The notes beneath the pieces were generated by a model. The model was not told where the DNA came from. It ran no database searches and saw only the letters and a program-made list of their open reading frames with translations. A stretch of 64,000 nucleotides of DNA from NCBI RefSeq assembly GCF_013055795.1, contig NZ_JABETO010000009.1, positions 1 through 64,000 of the forward strand, given 5' to 3'. The position numbers and the translations under genes are program-made. Shown piece after piece: positions 43,801 through 51,160 of this stretch. Numbering within the stretch: the first letter of the stretch is position 1; every line of letters begins with the position of its first letter. This DNA is from Streptomyces sp. I05A-00742. Its GTDB lineage: Bacteria > Actinomycetota > Actinomycetes > Streptomycetales > Streptomycetaceae.

Positions 43801-44753
43801 TCGCGGACGAGGGCGGCCATCGCGTCGGCCATGTCGTGGCCCACGGCGAGCTTGACGTCCTGATGCCCGTCGGGCTTGCGCGAACGCGGCGGCCGATCGG
43901 CGTCCTTGTCCCAGAACAGACCGAGGACGGTGCCCGCGTACACCGAGCGCTCGCCTCCGGTGAGGGGCGGGGGATCGGCCAGGTGCCAGCCCAGTCGGTT
44001 CAGGGCGTGCCGGGCCCGTTCCTCCGCGGTGGTGCGGGGGTCGCCGAAGAAGTCCAGCAGCCGATCGACCTGGTGCGTGTCGAGCGGGTCGTCGGCCGGG
44101 GCGGTGTGCCAGCCGGCGAGGAGGTAGCCGAGGTTGCCCCTGCCCAGAGCCGCCGGCGTTCCTCCGCTGTCGGTGAGGGGATCGTGGAAGGAGAACACGT
44201 CCTCGCAGTAGGGCTGGAACGCGGCGAAGGACGGCAGCCCGGGCCCGAGAGCCGTCAGGGGGCTGCACCACGGCCCCGTCTGCTCACTCCACACGGTGCC
44301 GTCCAGGGAGACGCTGCGCCCCATCCACCGGTCCTTGGCGACCCGCGAAGTGCCGCCGCCCTTGGCCTTGTTCCGGTCGGAGCAGTAGTCGCTGTACACC
44401 AGCCATCCCGTCGTCTGCGGAGCGGCGCCGGCGGGGGTCCCGTCGGGACGGAAGTGGCGCAGGACGAGCCACCGGTTGGGCACGGGCGGATACCACAGGG
44501 GGGCGGCGCGTCCGGCCGAGAGATCGGCCCGGCCCCTTCCCAGGGCGGCGGGCAGGTGCCAGTGCAGATACACGCCCTGCTGCTTGGCCTGGGTGCCGAA
44601 ACCCTGGGTGAAGTCCAGGGGGAACGGCTCGGGGTCCCGGTAGCGGCTCGGGAACGCCAACGGAAGCCTCCAGAAAGCCTCGTTGGCGACCACTCGGGGA
44701 ACGGACAGGGCATCGACGGCCAGGGGAACGACGACGGGAGGAGGGCCATTCAC
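40872..44753 (-). CDS. Giant 1,293-residue protein of unknown function
   Basis: The largest protein of the island. It opens VPRVVANEAFWRLPLAFPSRY and then GVYLHWHLPAALGRG, a motif I associate with uncharacterised large bacterial proteins found beside DUF6603. There are no membrane helices, signal peptide, P-loop or obvious catalytic set. Three 9-residue repeats of the type GDATADHPD lie near residue 330. The middle has long helices; the last third is mixed, with Trp-rich strands (HYALAAGTFEARLEP). The start at ATG 44753 is 67 bases after the 752-residue gene. Coupled to the downstream 341-residue gene. Confidence 0.87.
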   Translation of the reverse strand: MNGPPPVVVPLAVDALSVPRVVANEAFWRLPLAFPSRYRDPEPFPLDFTQGFGTQAKQQGVYLHWHLPAALGRGRADLSAGRAAPLWYPPVPNRWLVLRHFRPDGTPAGAAPQTTGWLVYSDYCSDRNKAKGGGTSRVAKDRWMGRSVSLDGTVWSEQTGPWCSPLTALGPGLPSFAAFQPYCEDVFSFHDPLTDSGGTPAALGRGNLGYLLAGWHTAPADDPLDTHQVDRLLDFFGDPRTTAEERARHALNRLGWHLADPPPLTGGERSVYAGTVLGLFWDKDADRPPRSRKPDGHQDVKLAVGHDMADAMAALVRDSLPAPGLGDATAGRPDGDATADHPDADVTAGHPDNTATVPFHAFHTGHLSTLDRAVDEHHEAELLRAATHENWFAPTPRGTRWKVTRVQDASPPRLDEAPSPERDEDLVTRLAGLNTAQHALDVQQCVITSLLRHTAELWWLHGLYAEARDKPVFDDARCAEAIDPERSGPAQDLRAAVATAAGLRGAVDRARVAVEAVLPKGYTLTGGAAAPFHEPADPTLLIRGAGTPLSDSLGKNAALPCRAPLALLTTASVRAQGSSPGFTATAPAPPPLPPQWDKATDGLPEPVRSALKGLAGELYVLHAIVHHLQQTDEARLKRGTRLSDSDRVASPPKERWPVTDVVWEQPWRPLTLAWQAECHTLPFDGPGPVWDFDGSRRHLHGVTAATGHFQFQGRSLISAVPVTTLQRRIDAHLDTYPDRPGPDFEEFRRLAGTWNLASQRLTGLRAALARRCPASTTAGPPAWLAPLPPTAPDPGSGAYQPVPAVHFRLRRLNIVDSFGRGVLVVDEGNEHNYRTHRADSVTPDHPVLGQERDAYRYVELGPRLGLPAALCLTPLSRTATTTGLDKVVDTDSDPYLTQDTPVAGWLVVRRTGTGQHPSAHWALAVYGPEGRALGEVRRLAGPAADGSRDAVTWLPLPDSPCPTPRSLREAAFAATHPALAGFLAALVDEDPDAIAAGTAPGTDRPARLDDLASSVDTALMATAHHAGTAAIGAGLAAGRALALVRLRLHLELDGTPLTDPHWNSVFDSIDTTDPHYRDRRWPVRLGTGGDRTDGLVGYYTGPADRPGDTDYATFHAVHSPHSPAGHYTTPILDGSDLAVPARPAATTVDPHDAAYFTALLDPRVSLSAHTDIQPVLRWSLPPATVEEHLARLTLAVPLGPVLARTLPASTGPTTVPGPPRLTLPTPDATGDWGFATPARPTPDVPDPNGWDHYALAAGTFEARLEPATPDARSGYLTLGSRPAPPPEQPETDR
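43699..43779 (-). repeat. Three tandem 27-bp repeats inside the giant gene
   Basis: They encode GDATAGRPD, GDATADHPD and ADVTAGHPD in frame, an acidic low-complexity linker prone to change in copy number. Confidence 0.7.
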
Positions 44754-44820
44754 CGGTCAGGTCCTTCGGGTACGCACCTCGGTGGCCGACGGGCCCGGCA
44801 GGTGCAGCGGCGGAAGGGGG

Positions 44821-47079
44821 TCAGGGGATGTCCAGTTCCAGACATCCGGCGGAGTTGAGCAGTTGCAGGGCCAGGCCCGCCGGGGTCAGCCGGTAGGACG
44901 GATCGCCCAGGGCCTCGCGCAGGGCGTTCTCGACGGCGCCGGTCAGCGGGTGGGCACCCTCGGCGACGGTGAGGACTTCCGCGGCGCGGCCGGTGGAGCC
45001 GCGTACACAGGCGTTGAGCCCCGTCGCCTGCCGGCCCAGGGGACAGCCGGTCCCGGTCCCGGCCGGGGCCCGCAGATTCAACGCGCCGCCGCCGTCCGTG
45101 GTGTCGATGCCCATGCTCAGCCCGTGGGACGGCTCGCGCAGAACCACTCGTGCCGGCTGGACGTCCCAGAGCATCAGCAGCACATCCGGCAGGGGGCGGG
45201 CGACGTACGTGGGCGTCGGCTTGTCCTTCGCCGTGGCGGAGGCTGTGGAGGAGTACGCGTTCACGATCAGGTCGGGCCAATGGCGCACCAGCGGGGAGCG
45301 GACCAGACCGCCGAAGACCGGCAGCCGGGGATCGGAGATCTCGTCCACCCGCTGTCCCAGCAGATCGGCGAGGTGGGTGTCCAGGCGGCTGGCCGCACCC
45401 GTGGCGCGGACACCGGCGAACAGCGCGCTCATCCACTGCGCGTCGACGTGGAAGAACCGGGCGCCGCGCTCCGGGAGCATCGCCGCGTGCGGTACCAGAT
45501 GGTCGAAGGGGACCCGCAACAGCCATTGGACCGCCGGGCCTTGCGCAAGGGCGAACAGCGGCGCGTGGCGGGCGGCGACCTGCCGCAGGGCGGCGGTGAG
45601 CGCCACGGCCCCGGGATCCCGGCCGCCGCCTTCCCCTTCGAGAAGGCCGTCCACGGCTCGTGCCAGTGACCCGGCGCCGCGCGCCTCGGCCAGGCGTGCC
45701 GTGTCCGGGGGTCGGATGGGGTCCGGCGCACCGGGCGGAGGGGTGTCCCTGGTGCGGAGACCGTCATCGATCTCCCGCGCCAACTGGTCGCCGACCAGGG
45801 CCTGGAAACGGGTCCGGGCGTCGGGTGGGGTGTCCGGCCCGGCCGGCCGTGAGGAGAGCCGATGGGTGCGCTGGGCAACAACCAGCGCGTCGGAGCGATA
45901 GTCCCGCAAGGCCTTCAGCAGGGCGGGGTCGGAGGCGGCGAGAAGCCGGCCGAAGGTGTGGGCGCAGGCATAGCCGACGTCCCAGATCCCTTCCCGCTCC
46001 AGGTAGATCAGCGCCGCGTCCGCGCCGGACGGCGGATTGCGGCTCTCGGGCAGGGGGCGGGCCGGGCGGGCCGTGAAGGGGCCCCGGTACCACGCCGGGG
46101 TCCATTCACCCGTGGGCAGCTGGTAGGAGACCGGAACGTGTCCGCCCTCCAGCCGGGTACGGAGGTCGCCGTCCGCCTTTCCGCAGCCGGTGGCGGCCAG
46201 GCGCAGCCGGTTCTCCTGCCGGGTGGCGTCGGCGAGTTCACGGGCCAGGGCGTGGAAGTCCGGCTCGGTCCCGCTCGCGCCGGTGGTGAAGCTCCAGGAC
46301 CGGAGAACCGCCATGCGGACCGCCCGGGTCGCCGGAGGTACGGCCTTCTGCCCGCCGAGGTAGGTGTAGCCGGTGTGGCCCTCCACGGAGACGAGGACGG
46401 CGGTGTAAAGGGTCTTCGGGATACGGGGGAAGCGGTTGGCGGTGACGACGGCGCGCCTGCCGGGGGCGAACTCGTCCTTGCCCGACCGTGCCCGCAGGTC
46501 CAGGGAGACGTCCCGGACGTGGGCGAGCCAGCGCAGCTCCTCCAGGTGGGGCAGGACATCGGTGGCGGCCCCGATGGTGAGGTCCACGTACTGGCAGGGG
46601 AGTTTCGCCTCGTCGTGCGGCGCGTCCAGAGCCGGGCCCAGGACACCGGCCGGCGGGGTGAGCAGGTCCTGGACCGTCCCGGCGCGTACCGCCTCCCCGG
46701 TGGCCGGTTCCGTGAGGACGTCGGCGCCGGTGAGCACCACCAGGGCCATCCACGGGACCCCGGCCTCGGTGACGGTACGGGCCCACGGCAGCTCACTGTG
46801 GGTGAGGACGACGTGGGGCAGGGTCAGGGAACAGCCTCCGTCGGCACCCGGCGGCGGGTTGACGGCGGTGACGTCGGACGGCTCCAGGGCGAAGCGGGGG
46901 GCGCTGACGGTGAATTCGGCGTTGTCCGAGAGCGTGCCGAGCGTCTCGCTGCCGGCCCGGACCTCCTGGGTGGCGGTGAGGGTGTAGGTGCCCGCGCCCA
47001 GGGCGGGCCGGTCCTGGCCCACGAGGATCACTTGCAGCTGGGACGGCGAGAGCCGAAGAGTGAGGGGGGAAGAGGACAT
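44821..47079 (-). CDS. 752-residue protein of unknown function
   Basis: It begins with a beta-sandwich-like N-terminus (LTLRLSPSQLQVILVGQDRPALGAGTYTLTATQEV) that contains SDNAEFTVSAPRF. Then comes a long mixed region with recurring pieces such as VPFDHLVPHAAMLPERGARFFHVDAQWMSALFAGVRATG and PDLIVNAYS. There is no signal peptide or known catalytic motif. The phrase RFFHVDAQWMSALFAGV recalls structural or adaptor proteins of large assemblies, but I cannot name a family. ATG 47079 sits in the second copy of a 26-bp duplication; its predecessor gene ends at 47105. Confidence 0.85.
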   Translation of the reverse strand: MSSSPLTLRLSPSQLQVILVGQDRPALGAGTYTLTATQEVRAGSETLGTLSDNAEFTVSAPRFALEPSDVTAVNPPPGADGGCSLTLPHVVLTHSELPWARTVTEAGVPWMALVVLTGADVLTEPATGEAVRAGTVQDLLTPPAGVLGPALDAPHDEAKLPCQYVDLTIGAATDVLPHLEELRWLAHVRDVSLDLRARSGKDEFAPGRRAVVTANRFPRIPKTLYTAVLVSVEGHTGYTYLGGQKAVPPATRAVRMAVLRSWSFTTGASGTEPDFHALARELADATRQENRLRLAATGCGKADGDLRTRLEGGHVPVSYQLPTGEWTPAWYRGPFTARPARPLPESRNPPSGADAALIYLEREGIWDVGYACAHTFGRLLAASDPALLKALRDYRSDALVVAQRTHRLSSRPAGPDTPPDARTRFQALVGDQLAREIDDGLRTRDTPPPGAPDPIRPPDTARLAEARGAGSLARAVDGLLEGEGGGRDPGAVALTAALRQVAARHAPLFALAQGPAVQWLLRVPFDHLVPHAAMLPERGARFFHVDAQWMSALFAGVRATGAASRLDTHLADLLGQRVDEISDPRLPVFGGLVRSPLVRHWPDLIVNAYSSTASATAKDKPTPTYVARPLPDVLLMLWDVQPARVVLREPSHGLSMGIDTTDGGGALNLRAPAGTGTGCPLGRQATGLNACVRGSTGRAAEVLTVAEGAHPLTGAVENALREALGDPSYRLTPAGLALQLLNSAGCLELDIP

Positions 47080-47119
47080 CACTGCCTGCCGGGGGAAGGG
47101 GACATCACTGCCTGCCGGG
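47075..47119. repeat. 26-bp tandem duplication at a gene junction
   Basis: GACATCACTGCCTGCCGGG occurs at 47075 and 47101, period 26. On the minus strand each copy contains TGATG, a stop overlapping a start. The upstream gene stops in the first; the downstream gene starts in the second. Confidence 0.85.
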
Positions 47120-49831
47120 TGAGGGAACGAGCAGGGGATCGTCGGTGAGGAACGACCAGAGCCGACGGGTGTATCCGTCCAGGGGATCCAGGGGCGGTGC
47201 GCCCGGGTCACCGGGTGCCAGGCCGAGCTCCTTCCACCGCTCGTACAGCCGGTCGCGGGCCTGTGCGGTGCCCTCGGTGTCGATGGTGTCGGCGACCTTC
47301 CGGCGTGTGCCGGCAACCGGCACCTCCCCGAAGGGCGGCTCGCCCTGCTCCGGCAGGACGCCGTTCGGCCCGTGCTCGTCCTCCAGGCGGCCGGCGGGGA
47401 TCGGGCCGATGTACGGGTCGGGGCAGGTGGGTGTGGGGGCTTCGAGCAGGGCTCCGGTCACCTGCCCCGTGAGCAGTTCCTCGCCGGGGGCCACCGGGGG
47501 TTTGGTCCCCGGGGCCAGGGGCGGGCCCCAGACTGCGGCCGGTACGTTGTCCTCGGTCCCGCTCACGTCCCACGTCCGCAGGTCGACGGTGGTGCCCGCC
47601 CCCTTGGCGCTCATGGTCAGGGCGCAGTGGGTCGTCACGGCGGCGCGGCTCATCGGACGCACGGGGACCGTGGCTGTCGCACTTCCCGTGATGTCCTTGT
47701 ACGTGCTCTGCGTGCCCTCGACGCGCAGCCGGGTACACGGGACGGGAGTCCGTACCGACAGCGTGAGCTTCTGCAGCGTCACTTTCTGCGGCTGCCCGGA
47801 CCCGGGGCCCTGTTGCTGTTGTTCCGGGAGCAGCCCGCCGGCCACCGCGGCCTCCAGGGAGCGGCTGCCGAGCACCCGGCCCCGGAACTCGTCCCAGGAC
47901 AGAGCGGCGGCATCACTCGGGCGGCCGGGGCCGAAGCGGATCCAGAGGTCCGGCACCACGGGCAGTTCCAGCCGCGCCACCCCGCCGGTGGGCGGGCCCC
48001 ACAAGGTCAGGTCGACGCCCAGCTCCAGGCGGTGCGTGCCGAGGAACCGGATCTCCACTCCCACGTGGACGCTGATCATCACCTCGAAGCGGAACGGTTC
48101 CCACTGCACGGTGGCGTTCATCTCGGCCCGCAGCCAGGCGGACACCACGTCGGAGTTGTACTCGACCCGCAGGGCGCCACCGACCTGCAGCATGGAAGGG
48201 GTGACCGCCGCGTACGCCTCGCCCCGGACGACCACCGCACTGCTGGGCTGCCACACCACACCGATGCGGTCCACGGCCTGCGGATAGTGGGACGGGGGCC
48301 GGTATCCCGGGTGGTAGCCGCCGAAGGTGATGACGAAGTCGCCGGCCCGGCCCGACGGCGGCACCCAGGTGCACAGCGCGAATCCGCCCTGGACCCGGCA
48401 GTCCCGGCTGACGAGATAGGACTGCGCCGGATCCAGTGCCCCTTGCAGGGACAGCTCACCGGTGGAGTAGCGGTAGACCGCGCTGAGGCCGAGCATCAGG
48501 GACACGTAGGGCGAGTCGTTCCGGGGGAACCGGACGCGTGCCGTACCCAGGACGGCGATCGTGAGATCCCCCGGGCTGATCTCCATGGCCACCACGACCG
48601 CGGCCTCCACGAGTTCGAAGACCGTGAACTGCGCCCCCGCGGCCACCCACACATGGTCCCCCGCCGGGATGATGAGCGCTTGGAGCTTCTTCAGCGCCGC
48701 GGCCGCGCCCTGGTGCACCGGCAGCACCGATTCGTCGCCGATCCCGGCGACCAGCGGGCAGCGGTCCACCTCCTGTGGTGTGGCAGGAAGGGCGAGGCTC
48801 GAGTTGTATCCGAAGCCCCCCAGCAGACCCGTCAGTTCCACGGGTCCGAGGGGCACGTGCAGGCCGGTGACGGAGCCGATGACGAACACCGACGCACGGC
48901 CGTCCCGCAACTGCCCGTACATCCCGGCGGCCAGGAACCCGATCCTCGGCGTCGTGACCGTCAGCATGCCACCGATCAGCAGCGTCAGCGGATCGGGCGG
49001 GCTGGAGTCGCGCACCAGCGCACCCGCCACCCGCACCGGCCCGGCCTCGAAGGTCAGCCCCAGTCCGTCCAGGGTGCCCGACACGGCGAACGAGCCGTCC
49101 AGCGCCACCCCCAGCCCCAGCCCGACGGCGTCGAAGACGAGGCCCATCGCGCCCAGGGAAGCGTCCACCAGCACCATCAGCCGCTTGCCCGCGGTGCTGT
49201 AGGACACCCCGACCCGGTGGAGCTGCAACGGGCCCAGCGCCCGGTTCACATCGGCCCACACCGCGATGCCCGTACCCGTCCGCCCGTCGGGCGGCGGATG
49301 CGTGGCCTCCGTGCCGGGACGGCCGACCGGTTCCGGGCCCGGCAGGCCGGCCTTCCCGCCGCCCAGGCCGAGCCACACCGGCACCTCGCCGCTCGCGACC
49401 GTGGCCTCGACACCGAGCACTGCCCGGTGTGCGACGACCTCCGGGCTCAGCCGCACGACGGGTCCCCGCACGCCGGTCAAGAGCTCCTGGAGACGCCGTG
49501 TCAGCTCGGCGCCCGGCGCTGTCCCGCCGGAGCGCACCAGCAGGGACAGCCGTGACAACGTTCCGGCATGCGCGGGCAGCCGCGGGCCCACGACCGGCAG
49601 CTGCGCCAGTGTCACCTGTGGATCGACCGAGGCGGCCACCAGGGTGGTACGGCCGGTACCGTCGTCGGCAGAGGCCGCTCCCACCTGCCAGTTCCACGTG
49701 TCCGCCGTTCCGGACAGGATGATCCCCATCGCGAACCCGCCCTTGCCGGCGGCGAGTTCCAGCCGCAGCGAAGCTGAAGTCAATTTGGGAACCAGCTCCA
49801 CGGGCAGTTCGTCCCACACGTCCTCGCTCAC
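47105..49831 (-). CDS. DUF6603 domain protein
   Basis: A 908-residue beta-rich protein with the marks of DUF6603: GTLDGLGLTFEAGPVRVAGAL, IGFLAAGMYGQLRDGRASVFVIGSV, LTGLLGGFGYNSSLALP, and LRVEYNSDVVSAWLRAEMNATVQW. The C-terminal 200 residues are Pro-rich. The family is conserved in diverse bacteria but has no known activity; the glycine-rich repeating strands suggest a large beta-barrel or beta-helix. No signal peptide is seen, so any export would need another route. ATG 49831 follows 44 bases after the 359-residue gene. The family call is by memory of the sequence style. Confidence 0.83.
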   Translation of the reverse strand: MSEDVWDELPVELVPKLTSASLRLELAAGKGGFAMGIILSGTADTWNWQVGAASADDGTGRTTLVAASVDPQVTLAQLPVVGPRLPAHAGTLSRLSLLVRSGGTAPGAELTRRLQELLTGVRGPVVRLSPEVVAHRAVLGVEATVASGEVPVWLGLGGGKAGLPGPEPVGRPGTEATHPPPDGRTGTGIAVWADVNRALGPLQLHRVGVSYSTAGKRLMVLVDASLGAMGLVFDAVGLGLGVALDGSFAVSGTLDGLGLTFEAGPVRVAGALVRDSSPPDPLTLLIGGMLTVTTPRIGFLAAGMYGQLRDGRASVFVIGSVTGLHVPLGPVELTGLLGGFGYNSSLALPATPQEVDRCPLVAGIGDESVLPVHQGAAAALKKLQALIIPAGDHVWVAAGAQFTVFELVEAAVVVAMEISPGDLTIAVLGTARVRFPRNDSPYVSLMLGLSAVYRYSTGELSLQGALDPAQSYLVSRDCRVQGGFALCTWVPPSGRAGDFVITFGGYHPGYRPPSHYPQAVDRIGVVWQPSSAVVVRGEAYAAVTPSMLQVGGALRVEYNSDVVSAWLRAEMNATVQWEPFRFEVMISVHVGVEIRFLGTHRLELGVDLTLWGPPTGGVARLELPVVPDLWIRFGPGRPSDAAALSWDEFRGRVLGSRSLEAAVAGGLLPEQQQQGPGSGQPQKVTLQKLTLSVRTPVPCTRLRVEGTQSTYKDITGSATATVPVRPMSRAAVTTHCALTMSAKGAGTTVDLRTWDVSGTEDNVPAAVWGPPLAPGTKPPVAPGEELLTGQVTGALLEAPTPTCPDPYIGPIPAGRLEDEHGPNGVLPEQGEPPFGEVPVAGTRRKVADTIDTEGTAQARDRLYERWKELGLAPGDPGAPPLDPLDGYTRRLWSFLTDDPLLVPSPGRQ

Positions 49832-49875
49832 GCGGCCCGCCTCCCCTCGGCCAGTGACGGTGTCCGGGCAGTGGC

Positions 49876-50955
49876 TTACGAGCCGGTCGCGTCCGTGCCC
49901 CGGACCAGCCGGAGGTTCCCGGTGAGAGTCCAGAGGTCACCCGGGTTCTGGATCTTGGCCAGGAAGCCCCCCACCTGCTTCATGCCGGGCAGGGTGAAGC
50001 CCACGACCCCCACCGTGGGCGGATTGAGATACCGGGGCCACACGAGGTACAGGTCCTGGGTCTGGGGATCGACGCTGAGGCTTGAGCAGAAGCAGTCGAC
50101 CTGCAACTGCAGATCGGTCCGGCTCGCCGGATCGGTGGTCCGGTACGCGATGCCGAACATCGTCCCTTCGTTGAGATCGGCCTCCAGCGTGCAGCAGTAG
50201 ACCGTCTCGCCCTGAACGCTGAAGACCGGCGGGGACATGAGCGCACCCCGGCCCATGAAGTTGACGAGCTCCCCCTTCGTGCTGTCGCGGTCGAGGCGCA
50301 TCAGTGTGTGGCTGCCCGCGAGGAAGACGTACTGGTTCGTGGGGTCCACGACCACGTAGTTGACCTCGGGAGGCACCTCGAAGGTCGGGTTGATCACTCC
50401 GTCCCGCGCGTGGGGCGCCAGCGCGCCGGAGTACAGCAGGCGCTTCCCGCGGGCGTTCGTGTGCCCCGAGAGCGCGTACAGATGCAGACCGCCCCCTGCT
50501 TCCTGCGCCACGGCGACATCGATGACCCCCTCCGTCCAGTCGCCGGCGAAGGTGTATTCCTTGCCGGTCTTGCGGCCCCTGCGGGTGCCGTTCACCGGCG
50601 GGCCGTAGACGACCACCTGCCCCTTGTCACTTGCCCCGACGTACAGTTGCTGGTCCGTGGCACAGTACGTCGCGCTCCGGCAGTGGATGTCGTCGAGGAG
50701 CTTGCCCGAAGGGATCTCGAGGAGACAGTTGTTCGTCATGTGATGTGCGTAGGACAGGTTGTGCCCGGGATCCGTCACCAGGTATTCCTCCCAGGTGATC
50801 CCGCCGTCGCGGTCCGAGGAGCCCTGTGCGCCGCGGAGTTCGGGGGGCCCTTCGGGGGTCCCTTCGGGGATCAGCTTCTCCCTGTAGGAGACGAGCGTGG
50901 ACTTCTTGGTGTTGGTGTCCACCCACTGGTTGCAGAGGTGCAGGAACACGTCCAT
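49876..50955 (-). CDS. Propeller-like protein of unknown function
   Basis: A 359-residue protein with repeating strands of a beta-propeller: GQVVVYGPPVN, GVIDVAVAQEAGGGLHLYALSG, EVNYVVVDPTNQYVFLAGSHTLMRLDRDS, and SLSVDPQTQDLYLVWPRY. The N-terminus (MDVFLHLCNQWVDTNTKKSTLVSYREKLIPEG) is unusual and may mediate contacts. Several Cys are present (NNCLLE, HCRSATYC, YCCTLEAD, DCFCSS), odd for a secreted propeller and in keeping with a cytoplasmic location. ATG 50955 has AGGGAG upstream; the longer frame to 51138 is not convincing. Confidence 0.83.
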   Translation of the reverse strand: MDVFLHLCNQWVDTNTKKSTLVSYREKLIPEGTPEGPPELRGAQGSSDRDGGITWEEYLVTDPGHNLSYAHHMTNNCLLEIPSGKLLDDIHCRSATYCATDQQLYVGASDKGQVVVYGPPVNGTRRGRKTGKEYTFAGDWTEGVIDVAVAQEAGGGLHLYALSGHTNARGKRLLYSGALAPHARDGVINPTFEVPPEVNYVVVDPTNQYVFLAGSHTLMRLDRDSTKGELVNFMGRGALMSPPVFSVQGETVYCCTLEADLNEGTMFGIAYRTTDPASRTDLQLQVDCFCSSLSVDPQTQDLYLVWPRYLNPPTVGVVGFTLPGMKQVGGFLAKIQNPGDLWTLTGNLRLVRGTDATGS

Positions 50956-51160
50956 GGGTACTCCCTGTTCAAGGATCCGGGGGTGGGCGGGAAACCGGCG
51001 GCAGCCGTGGCCGGTGCCGGGGCCGGGGGCGCCCGGTGGGGCCGGCACGGCGCAGGGCGCCAGGGCACTGCGGCCGTGCCGTTCCGCCGGGGGTGAGCTC
51101 TGTTCCGATGTCCGCTCGTCCGTGACGTGAGGTGTCACGCGTCGGCCGATGGAGCGACGG

